A DNA stretch of 36,076 bases. Source: a virus. The stretch covers positions 1 to 36,076 of IMG/VR virus record IMGVR_UViG_3300028383_000197. One strand, 5' to 3'. Shown piece by piece: positions 15,718 through 22,638 of the stretch; within the stretch, counting starts at the first letter, position 1, and every line of letters begins with the position of its first letter. A program made the translations under genes and the position numbers. The notes under the pieces were generated by a model that ran no database searches, had not been told where the DNA came from, and worked only from the letters and a program-made list of their open reading frames with translations.

Positions 15718-16502
15718 ATAGCTTTGTGTAGGGCGCGCTTGACGAACCAGTCTATTTTGTCTTCTGGAACACGGAATGTGTCCGGGTGCTGCCAATCGAC
15801 ATAAAGTTGGTGCTCAATATATTGCGCAAAATAATTTTCGATCACATCATACCGCTGATCATCTGTCCGTCGGCGTTCGATCAAATGCATCAAGCGTTCT
15901 GGATCATCAACAAACGGACCCATATACCTGTGCGCGTACCGTCGTGCGAACGCCCCGAAGTGTAGATTTGGCATCCCGTCGGTCGATTTGATGTATTGCG
16001 CGTTCATAATATTTCGAATCACGAGGAGATACCGCTTGATAGATATATCCGTATCATATCCATCGTCAGTATTGATGTATCGATCATAGTTCGAGCGGGC
16101 GAGTTCAATGTAATACTCATACATCTTTGTCCGGTCAAAATGTTTATTGACCGTCGTTCGAAGCGTTCGTATCGACGCGACAAGCGACGGGTGATCGAAG
16201 TATGTGAGCGGCGAGTTCAAAAATTCTATAGCCACAGGATCTGAGTCGGCAAGCAGCGTTGCAAAATGGTCGATGTTCCACGCGCTGTAATCAATGTCAC
16301 CGCGAACAAATGAACATTTCTTCGTGTGGCCGGCGACGGTGGCGTATTGTTCTGGTCGTTGCACGAACAATATCCTCGCATCGATGTCGCTCGTCGGACT
16401 ATCTAGACCCATCATATTACTTCCGTAGTCTCGACACGTGATAACCGATGCGTCGTGCTTACGCTCGAAGCCGTATATATTCTTTCGCAGTTGGTCTGTC
16501 AT
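15714..16502 (-). CDS. RlaP/YcgL-type nucleotidyltransferase
   Basis: 262 aa of the DNA polymerase beta superfamily. The signature GSNMMGLDSPTSDIDAR (about 27-43) supplies the GS and two metal-binding Asp residues (39, 41). SAWNIDHFATLLADSDPVAIE and FLNSPLTYFD then match the RlaP-like family as I remember it. Members transfer nucleotides to RNA or protein; the substrate here is unknown. Phage homologues are common. TATA 26 bases upstream lies within the end of the preceding gene. Followed by a 4-base overlapping partner. Confidence 0.8.
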   Translation of the reverse strand: MTDQLRKNIYGFERKHDASVITCRDYGSNMMGLDSPTSDIDARILFVQRPEQYATVAGHTKKCSFVRGDIDYSAWNIDHFATLLADSDPVAIEFLNSPLTYFDHPSLVASIRTLRTTVNKHFDRTKMYEYYIELARSNYDRYINTDDGYDTDISIKRYLLVIRNIMNAQYIKSTDGMPNLHFGAFARRYAHRYMGPFVDDPERLMHLIERRRTDDQRYDVIENYFAQYIEHQLYVDWQHPDTFRVPEDKIDWFVKRALHKAI

Positions 16503-16507
16503 GCGTG

Positions 16508-17147
16508 CTATACAACGCCGTGTGACTTAAGTCTTTGCCATGCCCGCCGCCGGTTTGTATCCCGCTCATAGTGCTCCCCGGCGACCACTAGTCGTAGCGC
16601 AGCCACGTGTGATACAATCACAGGATACCCATTTATCAAGAAGCTTGTTGCATCTTTGCTGATCCCTGTCTCTGCTTTGAATGCGAGCGCGACCGATGGG
16701 TGGGCTAATATCACCATGTATGGATCTGTGTAACGATCTTCTGCAACGCGTATACATCTCTGTATAAAATCATACGCGCTTTCGCTGTCAGGACCAACAT
16801 TATGAATCTCGGCAATATCCATGGTAAAACGCGAGATACACTCACGCGCGCCACCGTCAACAACCCGACGCACGGTCTCTGCCGTGCGAATACAACGACA
16901 ATATCATGGGACTGCTCGATGTTCCACACACAACGTCCAGTTTTATGGGATGTGTGCCGAACGATTGTCGTTGCACACCAACAATACGCAATACACCGTT
17001 GGTGGCGCGTCGTGAGCTTGCAATCGCGGTAGGTGCCGTAACGCGCTATGGGGACTACGAACGTTCGTTTCCCATGTCGCGTGTTGAAGATATATTGTAT
17101 ATCATCCTCAGCAACAAACACATGCTTGTTGCTTGTTACGGCATCAT
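16508..17147 (-). pseudogene. disrupted gene, at least one frameshift
   Basis: The promoter at 17166-17182 points to ATGs at 17147 and 17144, but that frame stops after MMP. The sensible protein continues in another frame: NKHVFVAEDDIQYIFNTRHG, later WNIEQSHDIVVVFARQ (GTG-started ORF 16711-17121). A third frame then carries MDIAEIHNVGPDSESAYDF, VILAHPSVALAFKAE and NGYPVIVSHVA to TAG 16508. The downstream ORF could be translated alone from ATG 16822 (104 aa). The best reading is one gene of about 210 aa broken near its start and near 16870. No family recognised. Confidence 0.55.
16525..16541 (-). promoter_or_regulatory. TATA promoter of the nucleotidyltransferase gene
   Basis: ACTTAAGT on the plus strand with GCAAAG on the BRE side (reverse complement). 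Centre 26 bases from ATG 16502. Confidence 0.6.
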
Positions 17148-17165
17148 TCTGTATGCACTATGAGT

Positions 17166-17182
17166 ACTTAAAGGTTTCGGTG
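17166..17182 (-). promoter_or_regulatory. BRE/TATA promoter of the disrupted gene
   Basis: Reverse complement ACCGAAACCTTTAAGT, a near-perfect consensus copy, 23-26 bases from two ATGs. Confidence 0.7.
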
Positions 17183-17225
17183 TTTGCACAAAAAAAAGAT
17201 ACCGGTATCAGAAAAAAATAAAAAT

Positions 17226-18134
17226 TTACGCGAGCTGCTGCTGGATAAGCTCAACCATCCGATCCACATCTGGACGGCTGCTCAGATCCGACGAATTGTT
17301 CTCGATGTTCTGCTCGATGGTATCCCGGTCGCTTGGGAGACCCGCATCAACATACTGCTGAACAAAGTCATAATCCTCGTCGGGGATACGACCACTACCG
17401 ACCGAAGGGTCAAAGTTCCACAGAATGTACGAGCTACGAACAGCTGTACCCTCGTCTGTCGCCTCAACGGGCTCAAAACCATCGCCGAAGTCTGCAAAGA
17501 GCGCGAACCACTTCATGCCACGGCGGTCGCCAGACTCCACAAGCTCCGCATACTTGTCGTCAAGCTCCTCGCGCCGGGACACCATGACACCCACGTCTGC
17601 GCCGTACAGCTCCTCGCGGAGTTCTGGGCTGCGTGCGTATCGGCTACGGACCTCTGCGTCTGGGTCGTCTGTGTACTCGATGAGACCGTCGTTCTTTCGA
17701 CCGGTCTCCTCGTTCATTCCCGCGGTCTTTGCACCACACACGTCGAGCTTCTTTGCCACGCTCTTCGATGCAGCACCGCTCACGATCAGAATGATGCGGT
17801 CGTCTGGGAACGAGTCAACAATCTCGCCCTTGTACAAGCGGTCATTGTATTCAACGCCAACGCCGTCGATAAGATCGGTGTCCCGATCTGCGGTGTTGAA
17901 CACACGGACCTCGTTCGAGTCCGCGACATCGATGATGACGGTATCTTCTGTCTGCTCTTCCTCCGATGCGAGCACACCTGGGTTATCAATGATAAGCCCC
18001 AGATACCCCTGGTCGATGCGGCCATTGTTATGCTGCTCGTCAGAGAAGCGAATGATCGGGTTACCCTCGTCCGCGGGGAACTCACCGGTCACAATCGTCG
18101 TGGGGTGGAAGTGCGTGAACGTCATCTCACCCAT
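17226..18134 (-). CDS. hypothetical acidic protein, likely highly expressed
   Basis: About 302 aa from ATG 18134 (MGEMTFTHFHPTTIVT). Strongly acidic; the coding bases are richer in C/G at third positions than neighbouring genes, which suggests high expression or another origin. Segments: GYLGLIIDNPGVLA, DRIILIVSGAASKSVAKKLD, GMKWFALFADFGDGFEPVEA and a C-terminal acidic tail. No family recognised. GAGGTGG just before the ATG and a leader of up to 200 bases set it apart from the leaderless genes. A 323-codon ORF on the opposite strand is its shadow. A DNA-binding or single-strand-binding role is possible but unproven. Confidence 0.8.
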   Translation of the reverse strand: MGEMTFTHFHPTTIVTGEFPADEGNPIIRFSDEQHNNGRIDQGYLGLIIDNPGVLASEEEQTEDTVIIDVADSNEVRVFNTADRDTDLIDGVGVEYNDRLYKGEIVDSFPDDRIILIVSGAASKSVAKKLDVCGAKTAGMNEETGRKNDGLIEYTDDPDAEVRSRYARSPELREELYGADVGVMVSRREELDDKYAELVESGDRRGMKWFALFADFGDGFEPVEATDEGTAVRSSYILWNFDPSVGSGRIPDEDYDFVQQYVDAGLPSDRDTIEQNIENNSSDLSSRPDVDRMVELIQQQLA

Positions 18135-18136
18135 GT

Positions 18137-18143
18137 CCACCTC
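18137..18143 (-). promoter_or_regulatory. Shine-Dalgarno site
   Basis: GAGGTGG on the minus strand, 2-3 bases before ATG 18134. Complementary to the 16S tail; spacing is short. Confidence 0.45.
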
Positions 18144-18149
18144 AATCTG

Positions 18150-18337
18150 ATCTAGCTCGCCTTTCTGCTACTGTTTGTCGTAAACTCATATTATACTCCG
18201 CCTGCTGGAACAGAAAACAACCAACCGGGACCACACAGGCAGTCGGCCCATGGTTGGTAGTGGCCGGTGTTCCCAACACCGTTTCGACACGAACTTCACA
18301 GCACGCGCCCAACTCGCTCCACTCATCCTCTGTTCAC
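18150..18337 (-). other. long structured leader or small RNA
   Basis: Stretch without a convincing gene. A consensus promoter at 18360-18376 would start transcription near 18336. It holds a perfect 7-bp hairpin with CCC loop (18265-18281) and a longer-range pair AACCAACC (18219-18226) with GGTTGGT (18252-18258). Short reading frames chain through ATGA overlaps, including a 46-codon basic one that does not look like this virus's proteins. A second, weaker TATA (near 18188-18196) lies closer to the acidic-protein gene. Best read as a structured 5' leader or an independent RNA. Confidence 0.45.
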
Positions 18338-18356
18338 GGTACAGTAACACACATAT

Positions 18357-18746
18357 CTACTTAAACGTTTCGGTCATATCTTGAACGACCGTCCACGCCG
18401 ATTCTGGGCGTTCTATGTCCCGTATCTCCGGGAGGTGTTGGTTACCGCCGGTGAAATTTCCGATGGCGACCACCGTGTGTATGTCGTGTTCTTTGCAAAA
18501 ATCCGCAACGGCATCTTCAGTGGAGAACACGTGTTCGATGTCTCCATCTACATCTTCATGTATTCTACCGCCCCATGCATAGCTCTTCGTGCCAATAGTA
18601 TCGATTCCATACAACAGTGTGTATTCTTCCTCCACAGCATCGTGAATGAATTTATTCACGAACGGTATGAGGCTGTCACTCCCATTATATTGTTCTCCAT
18701 CGGGGTGACAGAACCGATTTTGCATATTGGATATGAACAGTCCCAT
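18357..18746 (-). CDS. isochorismatase-like (cysteine hydrolase fold) protein
   Basis: 129 aa from ATG 18746 (MGLFISNMQNRFCHP), chosen because it is 29 bases from the TATA box; ATGs at 18752 and 18761 also exist. MGLFISNMQNRF resembles the hydrolase motif xxxxDMQNxF, VFSTEDAVADFCKEHDI the mid-region, and HTVVAIGNF the strand before the catalytic Cys. The usual Asp is Asn and the catalytic Cys seems absent, so it is likely inactive or altered. Isochorismatase-fold proteins include nicotinamidases. Assignment is tentative. Confidence 0.45.
   Translation of the reverse strand: MGLFISNMQNRFCHPDGEQYNGSDSLIPFVNKFIHDAVEEEYTLLYGIDTIGTKSYAWGGRIHEDVDGDIEHVFSTEDAVADFCKEHDIHTVVAIGNFTGGNQHLPEIRDIERPESAWTVVQDMTETFK
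18360..18376 (-). promoter_or_regulatory. BRE/TATA promoter of the structured leader
   Basis: Reverse complement ACCGAAACGTTTAAG. Expected start about 18336, far upstream of the next clear gene at 18134. It overlaps the end of the isochorismatase-like gene. Confidence 0.65.
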
Positions 18747-18770
18747 GTTCATAGTTGTCATACACGGGGG

Positions 18771-18780
18771 TAGTATATAA
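18771..18780 (-). promoter_or_regulatory. TATA box of the isochorismatase-like gene
   Basis: TAGTATATAA on the plus strand; the BRE side is weak. 29 bases from ATG 18746. Confidence 0.45.
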
Positions 18781-18791
18781 CTCTTATGGTT

Positions 18792-18810
18792 TATCGAAAG
18801 ACTTATATAC
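18792..18810 (+). promoter_or_regulatory. BRE/TATA promoter of the AT-rich island
   Basis: ATCGAAAGACTTATATAC; TATA centre 26 bases before GTG 18832. Confidence 0.65.
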
Positions 18811-18831
18811 TGTGCCGTTGTATGCTATGTT

Positions 18832-19029
18832 GTGTCAGAGCATCCATATAAACAGTTTTTACCCCGATTACATGATTGGGAGGAAAACCCGGAACCAGAC
18901 ATACCAGAACTTGCCGGCGACATTATCTTAGACGACAATATGGAAGACGTCGCATGGCTATATCGTATAAACGATGAAAGTTCGCAGTGGCTATGTTATA
19001 GGGGCAAGCTTATGTCATTAGAGACCTGA
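18832..19029 (+). CDS. hypothetical protein upstream of the kinase-like gene
   Basis: 65 aa with a GTG start (MSEHPYKQFLPRLHDW). The GTG sits exactly where a leaderless transcript should begin, 26 bases from the TATA box. Acidic centre (EENPEPDIPELAGD) and aromatic end (SSQWLCYRGKL). No family. It is followed after 13 bases by the kinase-like gene, so probably one unit. Confidence 0.6.
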   Translation: MSEHPYKQFLPRLHDWEENPEPDIPELAGDIILDDNMEDVAWLYRINDESSQWLCYRGKLMSLET

Positions 19030-19042
19030 AATCGATCATCTG

Positions 19043-19606
19043 ATGTCATATTTAGATACGTACAATAAGACCGACCTTCAAGAGATAAAAGAGCTGATTA
19101 CAGTAAACCCTAGGTATACTAATGTTGTAAAAGAAAAATTAAAAGCATTAGATTTAATTATTCTAGGTGAGGGGCAGCATCGCGTTGTTGTACATAATGA
19201 AAATCACAATTGTGTTATAAAATTTCAAAAAACAGAAAAAAAACCATGTCGGGGTGAAGGAAATAAAACAGAAGTCAAAACATATAATACGTTTAAAGAA
19301 AAGCCTGTATCAAAAATACTAACTCCTGTGATAGAACACACAAAAAATTTTGATATTGTTGTTCAACAAAAAACAGATCTATCAAATATTGGTCAACGGG
19401 ATGTATTGAAAGTTTCTGCATCATTGATATATGATTACGGATATTTTACTCCCGATATATCTGAAAAAAATATAGGAATGCGTAAAGATAATGATGGTAA
19501 TATTCTAAGTATTAACGACTATGGGAGCGGTATAACCCCGATAAAAAATACAGAATTTGCGGATAAACACGAAGCGTTTGAAGAAATTATAGATCAATAC
19601 CTATAA
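19043..19606 (+). CDS. minimal protein-kinase-fold protein
   Basis: 187 aa with the kinase landmarks in order: Gly loop LGEGQHRVVV (42-44), VIKF with Lys60, candidate helix-C Glu77 (NKTEVKTY), catalytic loop PDISEKNIG (D138 and N143, the D-x4-N spacing of kinases) and NDYGSG (D159, equivalent to DFG). It is shorter than cellular kinases and lacks most of the C-lobe. The gene is strongly AT-rich and Lys/Asn-rich, unlike its neighbours, so recent transfer is likely. Substrate unknown: protein, small molecule or aminoglycoside-type. Confidence 0.6.
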   Translation: MSYLDTYNKTDLQEIKELITVNPRYTNVVKEKLKALDLIILGEGQHRVVVHNENHNCVIKFQKTEKKPCRGEGNKTEVKTYNTFKEKPVSKILTPVIEHTKNFDIVVQQKTDLSNIGQRDVLKVSASLIYDYGYFTPDISEKNIGMRKDNDGNILSINDYGSGITPIKNTEFADKHEAFEEIIDQYL

Positions 19607-19638
19607 AAATATAATAGCATAAACTATAAATTTTATTG

Positions 19639-20004
19639 TTAGGGAATACGCTCAAGAAACAATGGTTTACCGCTATCAATGGCTTTTCTCAGTATGTCTG
19701 CTGTTTCATTATCAACGCCATTCCACACGATGACAAATGCTTCTGCGTTCTCGACAATTTGTGTATTTTCTTTCGGTACAGAAACACCGCCCATCTGATC
19801 GCCGAAGTACACAACATCACACCATGCTCCATATTTGTCTGCAACGCGCTTAGCAGCGTTCGACATATCTCCGTGATGTTTCGTGATTACCGTATCGTTG
19901 CTGTCGAGCGGTAACCATGGCGCTTGCTCGACGACAGCGATGATGTCTTCTTCTGGCTCATTGATGATCTCTGAGCCGACAATAGCTATTTTCGTGATCC
20001 GCAT
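19639..20004 (-). CDS. SLOG-domain protein (DUF2493/YspA-like)
   Basis: 121 aa. KIAIVGSEI at the N-terminus, TVITKHHGDMSNAAKRVADK, VPKENTQIVENAEAFVIVWNG and ADILRKAIDSGKPLFL follow the Rossmann-like SLOG pattern, where related proteins show VISGGARGAD, RNxxM and a final GKP. The family binds nucleotide-derived ligands and appears in defence and counter-defence. The usual GGARGAD loop is changed, so binding may differ. Last of the HIT-like / RNase H-HD / SLOG operon; it begins one base after the fusion gene stop. Confidence 0.65.
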   Translation of the reverse strand: MRITKIAIVGSEIINEPEEDIIAVVEQAPWLPLDSNDTVITKHHGDMSNAAKRVADKYGAWCDVVYFGDQMGGVSVPKENTQIVENAEAFVIVWNGVDNETADILRKAIDSGKPLFLERIP

Positions 20005-20005
20005 A

Positions 20006-21094
20006 CTACGACAATATCTTTTCTAGTTCTTTATCTGTTATCTCTGGTAAGTCTGGAAACGCTTTCTTCAACTCTCTGGCCGGGTTCCAAACGGCCACCC
20101 GTCCGAGAATCGGTTTTGCTGCAACGTAATCTGACAGATGCATGATCTCCTCTCGATCATTTTGCGGGGTCTTTCCTTCTGACCACGCACCATTATGCGC
20201 ATGTATTGGATTGTAGACACTTGGTGGAAGATCGCCGATAAGACGGGCAACGTCGCTGTTGATAACGTCGTGCCGGTGTGATGTGTGTTCTCTGTTCTCT
20301 GACGGCCACCCATACTTCAACATGTCGTGTATCAGTGCAGCAGACTTGCCACCCTCTCTATCTTCTTCAGTGATAAGATCTTGCTTCAGATATGTCTGGG
20401 ACATGATAAGGTATGTGATGAACACCCGCTTCGTGTGTAGCCAATTGCCATGCTCCCCGCGCTCATCTTCCTCGTGATACTTCCCAGTTGAAGAAGACGC
20501 TTTCTCCCAGAATCCGTCTGGGCATGCGAGTAAAAATGTCTTTTTCGTGTTCTCCCGTATTTCTTCATCCCGGATCAAATTGACTTCCGGCAACTTGCGA
20601 TCTAACTCACTTTCCGTCAGTGAGTTCTTCACACGGGATATTCTCTCGGCCTTCTTCATTGTAATCGTCTGTGTGTAGACCGTTTGTCTATTTAAGTGTT
20701 TCGATGACAATCCCCGCGCAAGGCGGTTCGCTTGTTCGTTGTGCTCTGTCTGTTTCCGCTCTTCCCAATACAGATCCCATGAATCAAACGCGAACAGCGA
20801 TTTGAGCGCCCGCTTTCTATAGGAGTACCACGTTTCATCATACATATCATTCGGTTCCCGTATCTTTTGTACGAGCGGTTTGCAGTCGGTGATGACATGT
20901 ATCCATTCCATCCTGGGATCAACGTGCTTAGAGATGTGTATTCCTTCCATGATACCATACCATTCTGCTTGCATAGACGTATACTCTCCGACCACATAAT
21001 TCTTTCCTTTCAGTGTTTGGCCGCTCGGGTGATTAATAACGTACCCGATCCCAAACACACCAGTATCGACGGATGCATCTGTGTATACTTCCAT
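20006..21094 (-). CDS. RNase HI - HD phosphohydrolase fusion
   Basis: 362 aa. Residues 1-130 are RNase HI: YTDASVDTG (D6), MQAEWYGI (E44), VITDCKPLV (D70). The fourth acidic position (usually AD.LA) is QANRLAR, so Asn123 replaces Asp. Residues about 190-330 are an HD domain: H220, the HD pair 256-257 (LIHDMLK), HAH at 298-300 and D322 (HLSDYVAAKP). HD enzymes cleave nucleotides or phosphoesters. A consensus promoter inside the gene (20689-20704) lies just before M146, which could start the HD part alone. Co-transcribed with the HIT-like gene upstream and SLOG gene downstream. Confidence 0.82.
   Translation of the reverse strand: MEVYTDASVDTGVFGIGYVINHPSGQTLKGKNYVVGEYTSMQAEWYGIMEGIHISKHVDPRMEWIHVITDCKPLVQKIREPNDMYDETWYSYRKRALKSLFAFDSWDLYWEERKQTEHNEQANRLARGLSSKHLNRQTVYTQTITMKKAERISRVKNSLTESELDRKLPEVNLIRDEEIRENTKKTFLLACPDGFWEKASSSTGKYHEEDERGEHGNWLHTKRVFITYLIMSQTYLKQDLITEEDREGGKSAALIHDMLKYGWPSENREHTSHRHDVINSDVARLIGDLPPSVYNPIHAHNGAWSEGKTPQNDREEIMHLSDYVAAKPILGRVAVWNPARELKKAFPDLPEITDKELEKILS
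20689..20704 (-). promoter_or_regulatory. internal BRE/TATA promoter at the RNase H / HD boundary
   Basis: Reverse complement ATCGAAACACTTAAATA, full consensus, within codons for SSKHLNR. About 33 bases from ATG 20659 (M146, MKKAERIS), the first Met of the HD half. Confidence 0.6.
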
Positions 21095-21097
21095 GTA

Positions 21098-21367
21098 TTA
21101 CACAGGCACCGTTTCATAATTTTTGATGTGACCATGCCAATGGTGCTTCACGTGTGCAAGAGACACAAATAAATTGTGGTCTCCAAATAAGTCTGTCACG
21201 ATGTTATCAATGTGTTCTTCCTCTTTGTCTGTCGGTGTTACAGTGTGTCTTTTCAACACAACAAGATAGCCACCAGTTATGTTATCTAACACGATACACC
21301 GATCGTCTTCATGATACCAGGTTGTCAGTTGTTCTGGTTTTGGACAGAACAAACACTCATGATCCAT
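21098..21367 (-). CDS. short HIT-like protein
   Basis: 89 aa from ATG 21367 (MDHECLFCPK), 27 bases from the TATA box; a GTG at 21382 is less likely. CLFC and the central TGGYLVVLKRH match HIT family proteins (CxFC, GHxLVxPKxH). The C-terminus HVKHHWHGHIKN resembles the catalytic histidine triad, but the protein ends early. HIT enzymes hydrolyse nucleotide phosphoramidates. A second, complete HIT protein is at 32673-33038. First of a three-gene operon. Confidence 0.6.
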   Translation of the reverse strand: MDHECLFCPKPEQLTTWYHEDDRCIVLDNITGGYLVVLKRHTVTPTDKEEEHIDNIVTDLFGDHNLFVSLAHVKHHWHGHIKNYETVPV

Positions 21368-21389
21368 ACACAGTGTAGCCACTTCAGCG

Positions 21390-21405
21390 TATTAAATATT
21401 TCGAC
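21390..21405 (-). promoter_or_regulatory. BRE/TATA promoter of the HIT-like operon
   Basis: Reverse complement GTCGAAATATTTAATA, centre 27 bases from ATG 21367. Confidence 0.65.
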
Positions 21406-21439
21406 AAACAATGCGGTATGCTAACATAAAATTATGAAA

Positions 21440-21545
21440 AGATATAAAAAGGGAAAAGGGAGTGGAGCGAGTAAAACCTAATCACCGCACGCGAACACCT
21501 TATATCAACAACATTATGCGTTACTCAGCGATGGTGCTTGCGCTC
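21440..21545 (-). ncRNA. candidate small RNA
   Basis: A consensus promoter (21566-21583) points left into about 230 bases with no convincing gene; only an 8-codon ORF (MSASTIAE, ATG 21547) starts near the expected position. The transcript can pair GCAAGCACC with GGTGTTCGC (one mismatch, one G-U), then runs into T-tracts CCCTTTTCCCTTTTTAT, which look like an archaeal terminator. No known RNA family recognised. Confidence 0.45.
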
Positions 21546-21565
21546 ATATGTATATATGTCTACTA

Positions 21566-21583
21566 GTATATAAGTCTTTCGGT
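21566..21583 (-). promoter_or_regulatory. BRE/TATA promoter of the candidate small RNA
   Basis: Reverse complement ACCGAAAGACTTATATAC. No protein gene follows at the usual distance. Confidence 0.65.
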
Positions 21584-21603
21584 TGAAATGCGTCTAGGTA
21601 ATA

Positions 21604-21789
21604 TTAAAAAAGATACTCGTCTTTATTATCTACTGCCTCGTCTTCTTTCATTTGTGCATCGTAAGCATCGAGGAGCCGCTCAACCATGAGTCCAATCGGC
21701 TCATAGGGGGAGTGGTGTTTGTCTCGCAAAAATTCTAGACGTTCTTTTACATCTGTCGTGACACGAATGTACTTGTCTTGCTTTTTCAT
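21604..21789 (-). CDS. ribbon-helix-helix DNA-binding protein
   Basis: 61 aa. MKKQDKYIRVTTDVKERLEF gives the beta strand and first helix of an RHH (CopG/MetJ-like) fold, followed by a turn and the second helix IGLMVERLLDAYDAQ. RHH proteins are dimeric repressors, so it may regulate nearby promoters. Acidic C-terminal tail EDEAVDNKDEYLF. TATA about 33 bases upstream. Confidence 0.72.
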   Translation of the reverse strand: MKKQDKYIRVTTDVKERLEFLRDKHHSPYEPIGLMVERLLDAYDAQMKEDEAVDNKDEYLF

Positions 21790-21817
21790 ATGTCTTCGTA
21801 CATGTATGTATACGTTA

Positions 21818-21834
21818 GTATATAAATGTTTCGA
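21818..21834 (-). promoter_or_regulatory. BRE/TATA promoter of the RHH gene
   Basis: Reverse complement ATCGAAACATTTATATAC, slightly farther (33 bases) from the ATG than usual. Confidence 0.65.
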
Positions 21835-21855
21835 TAAATATTTGTTTAAATAGTA

Positions 21856-22443
21856 TCAGAAAAGAATATCGACGTTTTCCATCACGTACGTCTCATCTCC
21901 AGATAACGCGTCACCGACCTCGACAACTTCATCTGTCTGTGGCTCGTAAAGCAACAACGAACCGTCTGTCAAATACACAATATTGTATGCGTGGCCGCCG
22001 CTCCAATCGATAACTGTTCCAACGCTGTTGACCCCGAATAAGAACGCACTCAACGACTGAAACAACATTGCAAAATTCTCACAATCGAATCGTGCTGGCC
22101 GATATGGCAAAAAGTTCGTGGGATCGAATCTGGTCATCGCATCAAACCCGCTACGGTCTGTGGCATAGTATGTACCATCAAATAACATTGTTGCGTTTGC
22201 TGCTTCATCGCCGTATTCTTCGAGAATCGCGGATCGAATGTCATCTCCGCTCACTTCTCCATTATCTGGCAGCGGCACAGATGCATTGTTCGCAATATAA
22301 TTACGGAGATCTGTTTCAAATGCTTCTGCCTCGTCTGCTGCGCGAGATAAGTTGCCATTAAAATATGCAACAATAACAGCAGCAGCGCCGCCGAGAAGCG
22401 CTAGGACCTCAGGCTGAAGATATGGTGTCAGTGTGTCGAACAT
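21856..22443 (-). CDS. membrane-anchored Cys/His peptidase-like protein
   Basis: 195 aa from ATG 22443 (MFDTLTPYLQ), 27 bases from the TATA box; an upstream GTG at 22449 is rejected. An N-terminal hydrophobic segment (VLALLGGAAAVIVAYF) anchors it. The C-terminal part has RFDCENFAMLF (Cys121), SGGHAYNIVYL (His151) and LLLYEPQTDEV (Glu167): the Cys-His-acid order of transglutaminase/papain-like folds seen in phage proteins. It could act on the host cell surface or during release. Fold assignment tentative. Confidence 0.6.
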   Translation of the reverse strand: MFDTLTPYLQPEVLALLGGAAAVIVAYFNGNLSRAADEAEAFETDLRNYIANNASVPLPDNGEVSGDDIRSAILEEYGDEAANATMLFDGTYYATDRSGFDAMTRFDPTNFLPYRPARFDCENFAMLFQSLSAFLFGVNSVGTVIDWSGGHAYNIVYLTDGSLLLYEPQTDEVVEVGDALSGDETYVMENVDILF

Positions 22444-22466
22444 CAACACAATCTCGTCGGCCTAGA

Positions 22467-22485
22467 TATTTAAATGTTTCGGTTA
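22467..22485 (-). promoter_or_regulatory. BRE/TATA promoter with embedded stop codon
   Basis: Reverse complement TAACCGAAACATTTAAATA, the exact consensus. The TAA is the stop of the 51-aa gene. Confidence 0.8.
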
Positions 22486-22638
22486 TGTGTCGTCGCTTGA
22501 AGTCTCTTGTTGGAGCTTTCGTGTCTCTTTCCGCAGATGCATAATATCTTCTTCTTGCTGTTGAATGCGCTTCAATAGCGCTATATACACATTGTTCTGT
22601 TCTTCATATTTTTGAAACAGATCAGATACATCAACCAT
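22483..22638 (-). CDS. small coiled-coil protein
   Basis: 51 aa, starting MVDVSDLFQKYEEQNN, nearly all helix with heptad-like spacing (ALLKRIQQQEEDIMHLRKET). Its ATG overlaps the upstream TAA by one base. Probably a small oligomerisation or partner protein; function unknown. Confidence 0.6.
   Translation of the reverse strand: MVDVSDLFQKYEEQNNVYIALLKRIQQQEEDIMHLRKETRKLQQETSSDDT

Noticed and set aside
16906-17163. 85-codon plus-strand ORF
   Set aside because: Opposes a consensus minus-strand promoter and lacks its own.
17184-18155. 323-codon plus-strand ORF
   Set aside because: Antisense to an acidic, native-looking gene; its protein is Cys/Val/Leu-rich and unlike viral proteins here.
21440-21545. 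tRNA gene
   Set aside because: No T-loop consensus or four-arm pairing could be found.
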